Assembly: GCF_024764835.1 (NCBI RefSeq)
Contig: NZ_JALIGE010000076.1
Span: 868,001-932,000, forward strand
Direction of reading: 5' to 3'
Length of the DNA stretch: 64,000 nucleotides
From: Scandinavium hiltneri
GTDB taxonomy: Bacteria > Pseudomonadota > Gammaproteobacteria > Enterobacterales > Enterobacteriaceae
Of this stretch, positions 16,920 through 25,206 are shown one piece after another. Numbering within the stretch: position 1 is the stretch's first letter; every line of letters starts with the position of its first letter. Position numbers and translations under genes: made by a program. The notes beneath the pieces were generated by a model. That model was not told the origin of the DNA. It did no database searches and was given only the letters and a program-made list of their open reading frames with translations.

Positions 16920-17180
16920 TTAACCACGATCGTCTTTCGGGCCGAGGAAGTAGAAACCAAACGGCAGTGAGCCAATGATGGTGAACATAATGCTGTAGAT
17001 GGTGGCCCATGCGCCCTGAATGAAGTACATCGACACGCTCCACTGATCCATCGGCAGGTTGTATTGATCCTCAACCCCCTGGAACGTGACTTTGGACACC
17101 ACCGTTACCGCAATAATGAAAACGATAGCAACGGCGGTCAGAAATTTTTTCCCCTCCGGGGTGCGAAGTATTGCCAGCAT
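16920..17180 (-). CDS. Small two-helix membrane protein, unrecognised
   Basis: An 86-aa protein with a hydrophobic helix near the N-terminus (about residues 12-30, LTAVAIVFIIAVTVV) and a second in the C-terminal half (about 54-80, with IMFTIIGSLPFGFYFLG). The short loop between them is acidic and aromatic (VEDQYNLPMDQWSVSMYF). A ribosome-binding site (AGGAGAAGG) precedes the ATG, which supports it as a real gene. It lies convergent to lpxH and divergent from purE. I do not recognise the family and know of no E. coli K-12 gene at this place. Confidence 0.7.
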   Translation of the reverse strand: MLAILRTPEGKKFLTAVAIVFIIAVTVVSKVTFQGVEDQYNLPMDQWSVSMYFIQGAWATIYSIMFTIIGSLPFGFYFLGPKDDRG

Positions 17181-17276
17181 ACCTTCTCCTCATGAAATGC
17201 TGCGCTGCGTAATACGTCGGATGACGACGCAGTCGATATTTTCTAACAGGTAAGTCCACGCGTGACTTTACCGTAT

Positions 17277-17405
17277 TTATACTCGTCATACTTCAAGTTG
17301 CATGTGCGTTGGCTACACCTGCTCACCCCAGTCACTTACTTTAGTCAGCTCCTGGGGACTCACAGGCTTGCCGCCTGCCTGCAACTCGAATTATTTAGAG
17401 TATAT
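17277..17405. repeat. ERIC element upstream of purE
   Basis: An imperfect palindrome of about 128 bp with the ERIC core (GCTCACCCCAGTCACTTACT at 17321-17340, then the CTCCTGGGGACTCAC arm) and complementary ends (ATACTC...CTTCAAGTTGCA and TGCAACTCGAA...GAGTATAT). ERIC sequences are short non-autonomous repeats of enterobacteria found in transcribed intergenic DNA. This copy sits about 65 bp before the PurR-like box of purE. Confidence 0.9.
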
Positions 17406-17469
17406 CCGCGTTATGGGTCAGATTTACAGGAACAGAAAAATCGGCGCCGTATTCGCCGCTTTCATAACC

Positions 17470-17485
17470 GCGCAACCGTTTTCCT
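17470..17485 (+). promoter_or_regulatory. PurR-box-like operator of purEK
   Basis: GCGCAACCGTTTTCCT matches the PurR consensus ACGCAAACGTTTTCGT at 13 of 16 positions and lies 73 bp before the purE start, where E. coli has its PurR operator. PurR binding is therefore a well-founded inference. Confidence 0.75.
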
Positions 17486-17557
17486 TGGCGTTTTTCCATG
17501 CTATTCTCTGTGTCCTTCAAAGCAGTGTGTTCCACACCCACAGGAGTTTTAAGACGC

Positions 17558-18067
17558 ATGTCTTCCCGCAACAATCCGGCGCGAGTCGCCATCGTGATGG
17601 GGTCCAAAAGCGACTGGGCTACCATGCAGTTTGCCGCCGAAATTTTTGATTCCCTGAATGTTCCACACCACGTGGAAATCGTCTCCGCCCATCGCACGCC
17701 CGACAAACTGTTCAGTTTTGCCGAAACGGCAGAAGACAACGGCTATCAGGTGATTATTGCGGGTGCAGGAGGTGCAGCGCATTTGCCGGGAATGATTGCA
17801 GCGAAAACTCTGGTGCCGGTGCTCGGCGTGCCCGTTCAGACCGCGGCCCTGAGCGGCGTGGACAGCCTCTACTCTATCGTCCAGATGCCGCGCGGTATTC
17901 CGGTGGGAACGCTGGCGATTGGCAAAGCAGGCGCCGCCAACGCCGCCCTGCTGGCGGCACAAATCCTTGCGACGCACGACCGCGAATTGCATCAGCGCCT
18001 GGCGGACTGGCGTAAAGCGCAGACCGACGAGGTTCTGGAGAATCCGGACCCGCGGGGTGACGCATGA
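17558..18067 (+). CDS. purE: N5-carboxyaminoimidazole ribonucleotide mutase PurE
   Basis: A 169-aa enzyme converting N5-CAIR to CAIR in purine synthesis. I start it at ATG 17558 (MSSRNNPARVAIVMGSKSDW), preceded by AGGAG, 20 codons inside the longest frame. The phosphate-binding GSKSDW, SAHRTP and the glycine-rich AGAGGAAHLPGM are diagnostic of class I PurE. Its stop overlaps the purK start by 4 nt (ATGA). Confidence 0.97.
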   Translation: MSSRNNPARVAIVMGSKSDWATMQFAAEIFDSLNVPHHVEIVSAHRTPDKLFSFAETAEDNGYQVIIAGAGGAAHLPGMIAAKTLVPVLGVPVQTAALSGVDSLYSIVQMPRGIPVGTLAIGKAGAANAALLAAQILATHDRELHQRLADWRKAQTDEVLENPDPRGDA

Positions 18068-19131
18068 AACAGGTTTGCGTCCTCGGCAACGGTCAGTTAG
18101 GCCGCATGCTGCGCCAGGCCGGTGAACCGTTGGGGATCGACGTCTGGCCGGTCGGCCTAGAAGCCGATCCGGAAGCCGTGCCGTTTCAGCAAAGCGTCAT
18201 TACGGCTGAAATTGAGCGCTGGCCGGAAACCGCGTTAACCCGCGAACTGGCGCGTCATCCGGCGTTCGTTAACCGCGACGTCTTTCCGATAATCGCCGAC
18301 CGCCTGACGCAAAAACAGTTGTTCGACAAGCTGAGTCTCGCCACCGCGCCGTGGCAGCTGCTGGCGGAGAAAACCGAATGGCCCGGCGTGTTTGAGAATC
18401 TCGGCGAACTGGCCATCGTTAAGCGCCGCACCGGCGGTTATGACGGGCGTGGTCAGTGGCGCTTGCGCAGCCACGAAACCGAACAGCTGCCGGACGACTG
18501 CTACGGGGAGTGCATCGTTGAGCAAGGCATTAATTTCAGCGGCGAAGTGTCGCTGGTCGGTGCCAGAGCACATGACGGTACGACGGTGTTCTATCCGCTG
18601 ACCCACAACCTGCATCAGGACGGTATTCTGCGCGTCAGCGTCGCCTTCCCGCAGGCTAATGCAGAGCAGCAGGCGCAGGCCGAAACCATGCTCACGTCCA
18701 TCATGAATGAGCTGAACTACGTCGGCGTGATGGCGATGGAGTGCTTTATCACCCCTGCTGGGCTGCTGATTAATGAACTGGCCCCACGCGTGCACAACAG
18801 CGGGCACTGGACGCAAAACGGCGCGTCTATCAGCCAGTTCGAACTGCATCTGCGTGCCATCACTCAGCTGCCGCTGCCACCGCCGGTGATCAACAGCCCG
18901 TCGGTGATGGTCAATCTGATTGGTACGGACCTGAACACGGACTGGCTGAAGCTGCCACTGGTGCATCTGCACTGGTATGCGAAAGAGGTGCGTGCGGGCC
19001 GGAAGGTCGGCCATTTGAACCTCAATGACAGCGACACCGATCGGTTAAGCGCGACTCTTGAAGCGCTGGTTCCACTGCTGCCCCCGGAATATGCCAGCGG
19101 AATTACCTGGGCACAGTCTCAGTTGCGGTAA
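18064..19131 (+). CDS. purK: 5-(carboxyamino)imidazole ribonucleotide synthase PurK
   Basis: A 355-aa ATP-grasp enzyme that makes N5-CAIR from AIR, ATP and bicarbonate, the substrate of PurE. It begins KQVCVLGNGQLGRMLRQAGEPLGIDVWPVG. The ATP-grasp core includes IVKRRTGGYDGRGQW and the metal-binding NELAPRVHNSGHWT segment. It overlaps purE by 4 nt, and the pair forms the PurR-regulated purEK operon. The operon ends at a REP-like hairpin. Confidence 0.98.
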   Translation: MKQVCVLGNGQLGRMLRQAGEPLGIDVWPVGLEADPEAVPFQQSVITAEIERWPETALTRELARHPAFVNRDVFPIIADRLTQKQLFDKLSLATAPWQLLAEKTEWPGVFENLGELAIVKRRTGGYDGRGQWRLRSHETEQLPDDCYGECIVEQGINFSGEVSLVGARAHDGTTVFYPLTHNLHQDGILRVSVAFPQANAEQQAQAETMLTSIMNELNYVGVMAMECFITPAGLLINELAPRVHNSGHWTQNGASISQFELHLRAITQLPLPPPVINSPSVMVNLIGTDLNTDWLKLPLVHLHWYAKEVRAGRKVGHLNLNDSDTDRLSATLEALVPLLPPEYASGITWAQSQLR

Positions 19132-19138
19132 TCCTCTT

Positions 19139-19163
19139 GCCCGGTGGCGTTACGCTGCCGGGC
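19139..19163. terminator. REP-like hairpin between purK and allK
   Basis: GCCCGGTGGCG-tta-CGCTGCCGGGC, a single REP unit located 7 bp after purK and 16 bp before the end of the convergent allK gene. It probably limits read-through in both directions; it lacks a T-tract. Confidence 0.7.
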
Positions 19164-19178
19164 ACATTAACGACAGTC

Positions 19179-20078
19179 TCACTCCAGGCTAATACAGGTT
19201 CCCGCCTGCCCGGCCAGTGTCTCCTCAATGCGCGACAGTGCGCCAATCCACGCAGGTTTTCCAAGACGGGTCACGTACCCACTGACCGCGGCCACTTTTG
19301 GCCCCATCGCGCCATCGGCTTTGGCAAACGGGGCCAGTTCCTGCGGCGTGGCCTGGCGGATCGCCCGTTGTTGCGGCGTGCCCCAGTGTTGATACACCGC
19401 ATCCGCATCAGTCAGGATAACCAACCCGTCGGCCTGAATACGTTCAGCCAACAGTGCCGCCGCCAGGTCTTTGTCAATCACCGCTTCCGCCCCTGCCCCG
19501 CTTTCCAGCACTGGCACACCGCCACCGCCGCTGCAAATGACCACGTGTCCGGCCTGTAACAGCAGCTCGATGGCGTTGATATCCATGATCTGCTGCGGGA
19601 GCGGCGACGGCACCACGCGGCGCAAATGCTTGCCATCGCGCTTCATGGTCCAGCCGTGACAGGCTTCCAGCTGCGTTTGCTGCTCAGGCGCATACACCGG
19701 GCCGATAAATTTCTCCGGAGTGCTGAATGCCGGGTCATCTTTCGCCACCGCTATCCGCGTCATCACCGTGGTCACCGGCGGCATGTCTGCTTCAGTACTC
19801 AGGCGTTGGGCCAGCATATAGCCAATCATGCCCTGGCTTTCTGCTACCAGTACATCAAGCGGGTACGGCGCGACACTCTCCTGATAGGCGAGATTTTGCA
19901 GAGCCAACAACCCGACCTGCGGGCCATTACCGTGCACAATCGCCAGTCGATAGTGCTTTGCCAACCGTGCCAGGGCAGGCACTGCGCTGTCGATATTGCG
20001 ATATTGATTTTCTACGGTTAGCGCTTCTCCGCGCTGAAGTAATGCATTGCCGCCGAGGGCAACCACCAGAGTTTTCAT
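19179..20078 (-). CDS. allK: Carbamate kinase of the allantoin pathway (AllK, formerly YbcF)
   Basis: A 299-aa carbamate kinase that transfers phosphate from carbamoyl phosphate to ADP, the ATP-yielding last step of anaerobic allantoin use. It begins MKTLVVALGGNALLQRGE at ATG 20078. Family motifs include IVHGNGPQVGLL, ICSGGGGVPV and LVILTDADAVY. The ATG overlaps the stop of the preceding gene by 4 nt. The context with allFGH gives it the oxamate branch role and distinguishes it from arginine-pathway ArcC. Confidence 0.93.
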   Translation of the reverse strand: MKTLVVALGGNALLQRGEALTVENQYRNIDSAVPALARLAKHYRLAIVHGNGPQVGLLALQNLAYQESVAPYPLDVLVAESQGMIGYMLAQRLSTEADMPPVTTVMTRIAVAKDDPAFSTPEKFIGPVYAPEQQTQLEACHGWTMKRDGKHLRRVVPSPLPQQIMDINAIELLLQAGHVVICSGGGGVPVLESGAGAEAVIDKDLAAALLAERIQADGLVILTDADAVYQHWGTPQQRAIRQATPQELAPFAKADGAMGPKVAAVSGYVTRLGKPAWIGALSRIEETLAGQAGTCISLE

Positions 20079-20890
20079 TGTGTTCCCTTGATAATCTGTT
20101 GTGCAGCCCAAAACCCCAGCAGCGTATCTGCCCCGGAGGTATGCCCGAGCGCCAGCACGGCGGCAATGGCTTCATCCAGGCGTCGTTGATGGCTCAGGGC
20201 ATGGGCGAAATGCAGCAACGGTGAGGAAAAACAGCCCATCGCCGCATAGTGCAAATAATTGACGCTCACGGCAGTCGTCACCTCGTTCAGCGCACTGGAC
20301 GCGGCAAAAAATGGCGCGGCGCGTGAAAGGTTCAGCGCACCGAAGTACCAGGCCGCCAGCAACATCCCGGTCAGCGCATCGTCATGGCTTGGCGTGAGGC
20401 CGGGACCTTTGCCCAGCCACACCCGCCAGTCAATCGCTTGCCCGTTCAGAGCCACGCCAAAGGCATGCGCAAACTGGCGTAACTCATTGGGCAACGGCAG
20501 CATTGACGCCTTCCATAACGGACCAAACAACCCGGTTTCTGCCGCACACTGCATCTCGCTGGCCGCTAAACGATACGGCGTAGTGGGCGGCACGAGGCGC
20601 AGCGAACAACGCCGTTGCGGCGAGCAAATGGCATAGCCGCCCAGCCTGAGCGAATGCGCATCTGACCCCACCCGGCTAGTCGGTCCGAGTGCCTGACGCA
20701 ACCGATCAAAATCATCGGCACGTAGCACCCATCCGGCAGGGCTAATCCCACTGCCGATGCGATGCAGCGTCAGCATCGCCCCGCCGCTACTCTGTAGATT
20801 GATACTGCGCCGCCAGATGCCTGCCAGCCGCCAGCGCTGATCGGGATCCGTGGCCTGCAGGCTGCCGATCAACGGCGCAATAAGACGCAT
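20075..20890 (-). CDS. allH: Oxamate carbamoyltransferase subunit AllH (formerly YlbF)
   Basis: A 271-aa DUF2877-type protein. E. coli AllF, AllG and AllH together act as an oxamate carbamoyltransferase, giving oxamate and carbamoyl phosphate. This copy starts directly after the allG stop (TAA then ATG) and overlaps allK by 4 nt, so the four genes form one translational unit. The C-terminal GHTSGADTLLGFWAAQQI is the best conserved part. The functional name rests on recalled work on the E. coli orthologues. Confidence 0.87.
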   Translation of the reverse strand: MRLIAPLIGSLQATDPDQRWRLAGIWRRSINLQSSGGAMLTLHRIGSGISPAGWVLRADDFDRLRQALGPTSRVGSDAHSLRLGGYAICSPQRRCSLRLVPPTTPYRLAASEMQCAAETGLFGPLWKASMLPLPNELRQFAHAFGVALNGQAIDWRVWLGKGPGLTPSHDDALTGMLLAAWYFGALNLSRAAPFFAASSALNEVTTAVSVNYLHYAAMGCFSSPLLHFAHALSHQRRLDEAIAAVLALGHTSGADTLLGFWAAQQIIKGTQ

Positions 20891-22150
20891 TTAGTTCACG
20901 CCCAGCTCATCGGCCAGCGCCAGCAGCGCCTGTTCGAAGCAGCCCAGCGGTGCCCTGACCGTACCCGCGCCAATCTGGCCAATCCCGGCCTCCTGGTGAG
21001 CAATCCCGGTATTGATCAACGGCGTGATCCCGGTTTCCACCACTCGCCGGATGTCCAGCCCCAGACAAGCACCCTGGAAATCCCAGCCGGGGATTTGCAG
21101 TTGCATGTTGCGCTCGACGAAGATTTCCGCCATTTCCTCAGAAACCGACTTCGCCGCCTCCATGCCCCCGGCGCCGACAAAACGCGTCACCCCCGGGGCC
21201 GCAATCATCGCCGCGCCGCCAATACCAAAGGTTTCGGTAATGGCGCTGTCCCCCATATCCGGGTTAGCCTGCTGCTGGCTGAAACCGGTGAAGAACAATC
21301 CCTGCGGCGTGTTGACCGGCGCGGTAAACCAACGCTCGCCCAGACCGCTAACGCGAATGCCGAACTGATTACCGTTGCGGGTCATGGCGGTCACGATGCT
21401 GCCTGCCCGCACCTGCGCCCCGGCGTCCATCGCCGCTTTGCAGTAAGCCATTGCCACGTTGAGGAAGAACTGATCGGTGAGGCTAAGGAAATCGAGGACT
21501 TCGGCAATCTGCTGCTTATCATGATTCAGACGGGCAATCTGCGGGGACAGCACGCGCATCAACAGCGCCGAGGTGGCGATATTGCGCTGATGGAATTCAT
21601 CACCCATGGTGATGCCCTGCGCCATCATGGCGGTCAGATCGATGCCACGTTCAAAGGTGCCCAGCACCGCACTCAGTACCGGCCCCAGCACGTCGCGCAT
21701 CCAACGCAGCCGCTGTTGAACGTCCTCGCCATACGCGCCAAAGCGCATCACTTTGCCGATCCCTTCGTTTAGATTACAAAAAGCACGGTTGCCGTCGGTA
21801 ATGTTCTCCACCACCAGCATCGGCATACTGGCGGAGGTGATGCCCCCCATCGGCCCCACTGCGTTGACATGATGACAAGGGATAAACGTGACTTGCCCGT
21901 TTTCAAGCAACGCCAGCGCACTTTGCTCATTGGCGGCCCAACCTTCAAACAGGCAGGCCCCAATGCAGGCCCCTTTCATCGGGCCGGTCATCTCCTGCCA
22001 GCACATTGGCGGCCCGGCGTGCAGCAACGTTTTTCCCTGATTAAGCACAGAGATAAGCGCGGCGGCGGGTTTGACGTCGAGCCAGTGAGGACGCGCCTGA
22101 CGAATACGTTCGATTACTGCGACATTGGCTTGCGCCACGGATGTAAACAT
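20891..22150 (-). CDS. allG: Oxamate carbamoyltransferase subunit AllG (formerly YlbE)
   Basis: A 419-aa DUF1116 protein beginning MFTSVAQANVAVIERIRQARPHWLDVKPA. Characteristic segments are HAGPPMCWQEMTGPMKGACIGACLFEGWA, which is rich in Cys and Gly, and GGAAMIAAPGVTRFVGAGGMEAA. It lies between allF and allH with a 9-bp gap to allF. Its part in the three-subunit oxamate carbamoyltransferase comes from knowledge of E. coli; sequence alone shows only the family. Confidence 0.88.
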   Translation of the reverse strand: MFTSVAQANVAVIERIRQARPHWLDVKPAAALISVLNQGKTLLHAGPPMCWQEMTGPMKGACIGACLFEGWAANEQSALALLENGQVTFIPCHHVNAVGPMGGITSASMPMLVVENITDGNRAFCNLNEGIGKVMRFGAYGEDVQQRLRWMRDVLGPVLSAVLGTFERGIDLTAMMAQGITMGDEFHQRNIATSALLMRVLSPQIARLNHDKQQIAEVLDFLSLTDQFFLNVAMAYCKAAMDAGAQVRAGSIVTAMTRNGNQFGIRVSGLGERWFTAPVNTPQGLFFTGFSQQQANPDMGDSAITETFGIGGAAMIAAPGVTRFVGAGGMEAAKSVSEEMAEIFVERNMQLQIPGWDFQGACLGLDIRRVVETGITPLINTGIAHQEAGIGQIGAGTVRAPLGCFEQALLALADELGVN

Positions 22151-22159
22151 TGGAACCCC

Positions 22160-23827
22160 TTATTGCAAACGTTCTAATAAACGCGCCAGTTGTTGATTGC
22201 CGCCCGCCACGGGCACCCATGAGTAATGCACCACCGGGGTGTCGGCAGCCTGTAAATCCAGAGCAAAACTGCGCAGCCCGGCGTTGATCACCGCCACGCC
22301 TTCCAGCAGCGCTGCAGTACTTTCTGCGAGGTGAACCGGACGTGGGCGCAATAATTCCACCGCCAGCAAGGTCGCTTCGGGCAGAGAATTGACTACCGCA
22401 ATCCCGGCATCTTCCAGAATGGCAATTTGCATCGAACGCACCTGCGGATCGCGCTCGGTGCCGGTGACGGTGGCGATAACCTGAAGTGGATGTGCCGCGC
22501 TGCGTCCCGCCTGAGCTTTGGCGATGGCCTCCACCAGCGGCCCGGCAGGGGAGTCGGTCGCGCCATAGCCGAGTACCACATCGAGCATCAGAACGCTGAC
22601 GTCCGGTTGCTGTCCCAGGCCGGCGACCAGTTGGTTGCGCAGGGACGGGTCGATCATCGGGTGCGGGCGACCCACGGTGTAAAAATCATCGCCCAAGTCG
22701 ATAACCTGATGTCCTTGTGCATCCAGCATCATGCCGTGATGATGCAGCGGGTCAGGTTCGATCCCGAGATGGCTGGCCAGCAGCATCGCGGCTTCTGCCG
22801 CCAGGGTGCCGCCAGTGTACAGTCCGCGCAAAACACCGCCGGCAGCCGGCGCGCAGGTATCTACGCGGCTCGTAACGCGTGAAAGCAAACAGGCCAGCCG
22901 GGCTGCCTCATCCAGGGTGGCGGCAAACCAGACGTTTTCATCGCGGGCAACCGGAGAGACATAGCCGAGGAACAGCGCCACCACCGGTTTCCCGCTGGCT
23001 TTCATCGCCTGAATGACACGATGGCGCACGGTGTCTGCGGGAGGTTTGGACACAAAGGCCAGTACCTGGCTTGGCGCATCGCTCGCCAGCATCTCCAGTG
23101 CGGTCAGAGCGCTGATGCCTCCCACTTGCTCACTGAGATCGCGCCCACCCAGCCCGATGGCGTGGGTAATCCCTTCTCCGGCGAGGGCGATTTGCGACGT
23201 GAGCTCCTGGATACCGGTCCCGGAGGCACCGATAACGCCGATGTTTCCCTTGGGCATGACGTTGGCGAAAGCCAGCGGCGTCCCGGCCAAAATCGAGGTG
23301 CCACAATCTGGCCCCATCACGAGCAGCCCGCGTTCACGGGCACGCGTTTTGAGTGCAATTTCATCGTCGAGCGTGACGTTATCGGAAAATATCATCACGT
23401 TTTTGCCGCTTTCCAGCGCCTGATGCGCCAGCCCGGCGGCATACTCACCGGCAATGGAGATCAGCAGTAAATTGGCCTGGGGCAGCTTCTGACAGGCGCT
23501 TTCCCAGCGTTTCACCTGGACCAGCGACTGATCGTTACCCGTCCCCTGTGCCAGGGCTACTAGCGCGGCATCGAGTTGCTCAACAATCTGCTGAGTAACC
23601 GTCGCGTCATCGGCCAGAGTGCGAATCGCCACGCAGATATCATTCGGCGTCGCCTGCTGAAAATCGTCATGCCAAAAACCGGTGGTTTCCAGCAAGGCTT
23701 TATTGGCGGGCGTGCCCATCATTACCGACACGTCCTCTACACTTTCTGATTCGCTTAATTTACGAGAAATAATCATTAAGCTGACCGAATCCTGAAAGCA
23801 CCCTTTTTTTATAAAGGCATGGATCAT
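22160..23827 (-). CDS. allF: Oxamate carbamoyltransferase subunit AllF (FdrA)
   Basis: A 555-aa FdrA-family protein with succinyl-CoA-synthetase-like folds. I start it at ATG 23827 (MIHAFIKKGCFQDSVSLMII), identical in opening to E. coli FdrA; a GTG two codons upstream is less likely. The nucleotide-binding parts NIGVIGASGTGIQELTSQIALAGEG and MGPDCGTSILAGTPLAF are clear. It heads the leftward allFGHK operon, divergent from allD. It does not have the acyl-CoA synthetase context; the oxamate role is inferred from the operon. Confidence 0.9.
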   Translation of the reverse strand: MIHAFIKKGCFQDSVSLMIISRKLSESESVEDVSVMMGTPANKALLETTGFWHDDFQQATPNDICVAIRTLADDATVTQQIVEQLDAALVALAQGTGNDQSLVQVKRWESACQKLPQANLLLISIAGEYAAGLAHQALESGKNVMIFSDNVTLDDEIALKTRARERGLLVMGPDCGTSILAGTPLAFANVMPKGNIGVIGASGTGIQELTSQIALAGEGITHAIGLGGRDLSEQVGGISALTALEMLASDAPSQVLAFVSKPPADTVRHRVIQAMKASGKPVVALFLGYVSPVARDENVWFAATLDEAARLACLLSRVTSRVDTCAPAAGGVLRGLYTGGTLAAEAAMLLASHLGIEPDPLHHHGMMLDAQGHQVIDLGDDFYTVGRPHPMIDPSLRNQLVAGLGQQPDVSVLMLDVVLGYGATDSPAGPLVEAIAKAQAGRSAAHPLQVIATVTGTERDPQVRSMQIAILEDAGIAVVNSLPEATLLAVELLRPRPVHLAESTAALLEGVAVINAGLRSFALDLQAADTPVVHYSWVPVAGGNQQLARLLERLQ

Positions 23828-24140
23828 AACCACTCCCCAATAATTACACCGTGCATAAATACACAGGCGCTGTTAATTTGGCTCAAGGCTATACAGCAAA
23901 AGCGTGATTAAGGGTGACAGGCATCACACCCCATTTATTACACGAATTATTCGAACAGTCTCTTTGGCATTACCTGCGTAATTTTAAACACCCGACTCAT
24001 TAAAAGCTTCGACAAAAATAAACTGGATTATCAAATTAATTCTAACTATCTGACTTTATCAATCCGGATCACATATTCGATTTATTTTCACGGTATGTTG
24101 ACGCTTATTCAGCTCTCCACCGTCGTAAAAAGGAAGACCG
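23828..24140. promoter_or_regulatory. Divergent promoter region between allF and allD
   Basis: A 313-bp AT-rich gap that must hold promoters for allFGHK (leftward) and allDCE (rightward). In E. coli, AllS activates allD transcription from this gap. An imperfect inverted sequence, ACGAATTATTCGAACAG near 23941, is a possible activator site; I could not confirm an AllS consensus. No gene is evident. Confidence 0.5.
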
Positions 24141-25190
24141 ATGAAAGTCAGCCGGGAAACACTCTTTCAACTTATTCAGCAGAAGTTGACCAAAGCAGGG
24201 CTTAATAGCGACCACGCCGCCACCGTTGCCGAAGTACTGGTGTTTGCGGATGCGCGGGGTATCCATTCTCATGGCGCCGTCCGCGTGGAGTATTACGCCG
24301 AGCGCATTTCCAAAGGCGGCACTAACCGCAAACCGGTCTTCCAGATGGAACAAACCGGCCCCTGTTCTGCCGTGCTTCATGCGGATAACGCTGCCGGTCA
24401 GGTTGCCGCCAAGCGGGGGATGCTGCACGCCATCGAACTGGCCCAGGAAAAAGGCGTGGCTGTGGTCGGCATCAGCCGGATGGGCCACAGCGGCGCTATC
24501 TCCTATTTCGTGCAGCAGGCTGCCCGGGCGGGGCTGATCGGCATTTCGCTGTGCCAGTCCGATCCGATGGTGGTGCCGTTTGGCGGGGCAGAGATTTACT
24601 ATGGCACCAACCCGCTGGCCTTCGCCGCGCCGGGTGAAAACGGCGATATCATGACCTTTGACATGGCGACCACCGTGCAGGCGTGGGGCAAAATTCTTGA
24701 TGCCCGCTCGCGTCAGGAACCCATCCCCGCGAGCTGGGCCGTCGACAGCCACGGCGCTCCTACCACTGATCCGTTTGCCGTCCACGCGCTGCTGCCCGCC
24801 GCCGGGCCAAAAGGTTACGGGCTAATGATGATGATTGACGTACTGTCCGGTATTTTGCTCGGATTACCGTTCGGTAAGCAGGTCAGTTCAATGTATGACG
24901 ATTTAAGCCACGGACGTAATCTCGGCCAATTGCATATTGTCATAAACCCGGCCTTCTTCTCTTCCAGCGAAGTGTTCCGTCAGCATTTAAGCCAAACCAT
25001 GCGTGAATTAAATACCATTCAGCCCGCACCAGGATTTAACCAGGTGTATTACCCTGGACAAAATTTAGATCTTTATGAAAAGGAATCAACAACCCATGGC
25101 ATAGAGATTGTTGATGATATTTATGACTATCTGGTTTCAGACGCGATATATACCCGCTCGTATGAGACGAAAAATCCGTTTGCCCAGTAA
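24141..25190 (+). CDS. allD: Ureidoglycolate dehydrogenase (NAD+)
   Basis: A 349-aa enzyme of the malate/L-lactate (Ldh2/AllD/ComC) family that oxidises (S)-ureidoglycolate to oxalurate under anaerobic conditions. It starts MKVSRETLFQLIQQKL after AAAAGGAAG. VLVFADARGIHSHGAVRVEYY, ISRMGHSGAISYF and YGTNPLAFAAPG are the family's substrate and NAD segments. It heads allDCE, followed by allC after 16 bp. Oxalurate from this step feeds AllFGH and AllK. Confidence 0.97.
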   Translation: MKVSRETLFQLIQQKLTKAGLNSDHAATVAEVLVFADARGIHSHGAVRVEYYAERISKGGTNRKPVFQMEQTGPCSAVLHADNAAGQVAAKRGMLHAIELAQEKGVAVVGISRMGHSGAISYFVQQAARAGLIGISLCQSDPMVVPFGGAEIYYGTNPLAFAAPGENGDIMTFDMATTVQAWGKILDARSRQEPIPASWAVDSHGAPTTDPFAVHALLPAAGPKGYGLMMMIDVLSGILLGLPFGKQVSSMYDDLSHGRNLGQLHIVINPAFFSSSEVFRQHLSQTMRELNTIQPAPGFNQVYYPGQNLDLYEKESTTHGIEIVDDIYDYLVSDAIYTRSYETKNPFAQ

Positions 25191-25206
25191 TAACAGGTTT
25201 TAATAT

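Noticed and set aside
18235..19014. Leftward open frame of 259 codons inside purK
   Set aside because: Antisense shadow of a certain gene, with no ribosome-binding site or family features.
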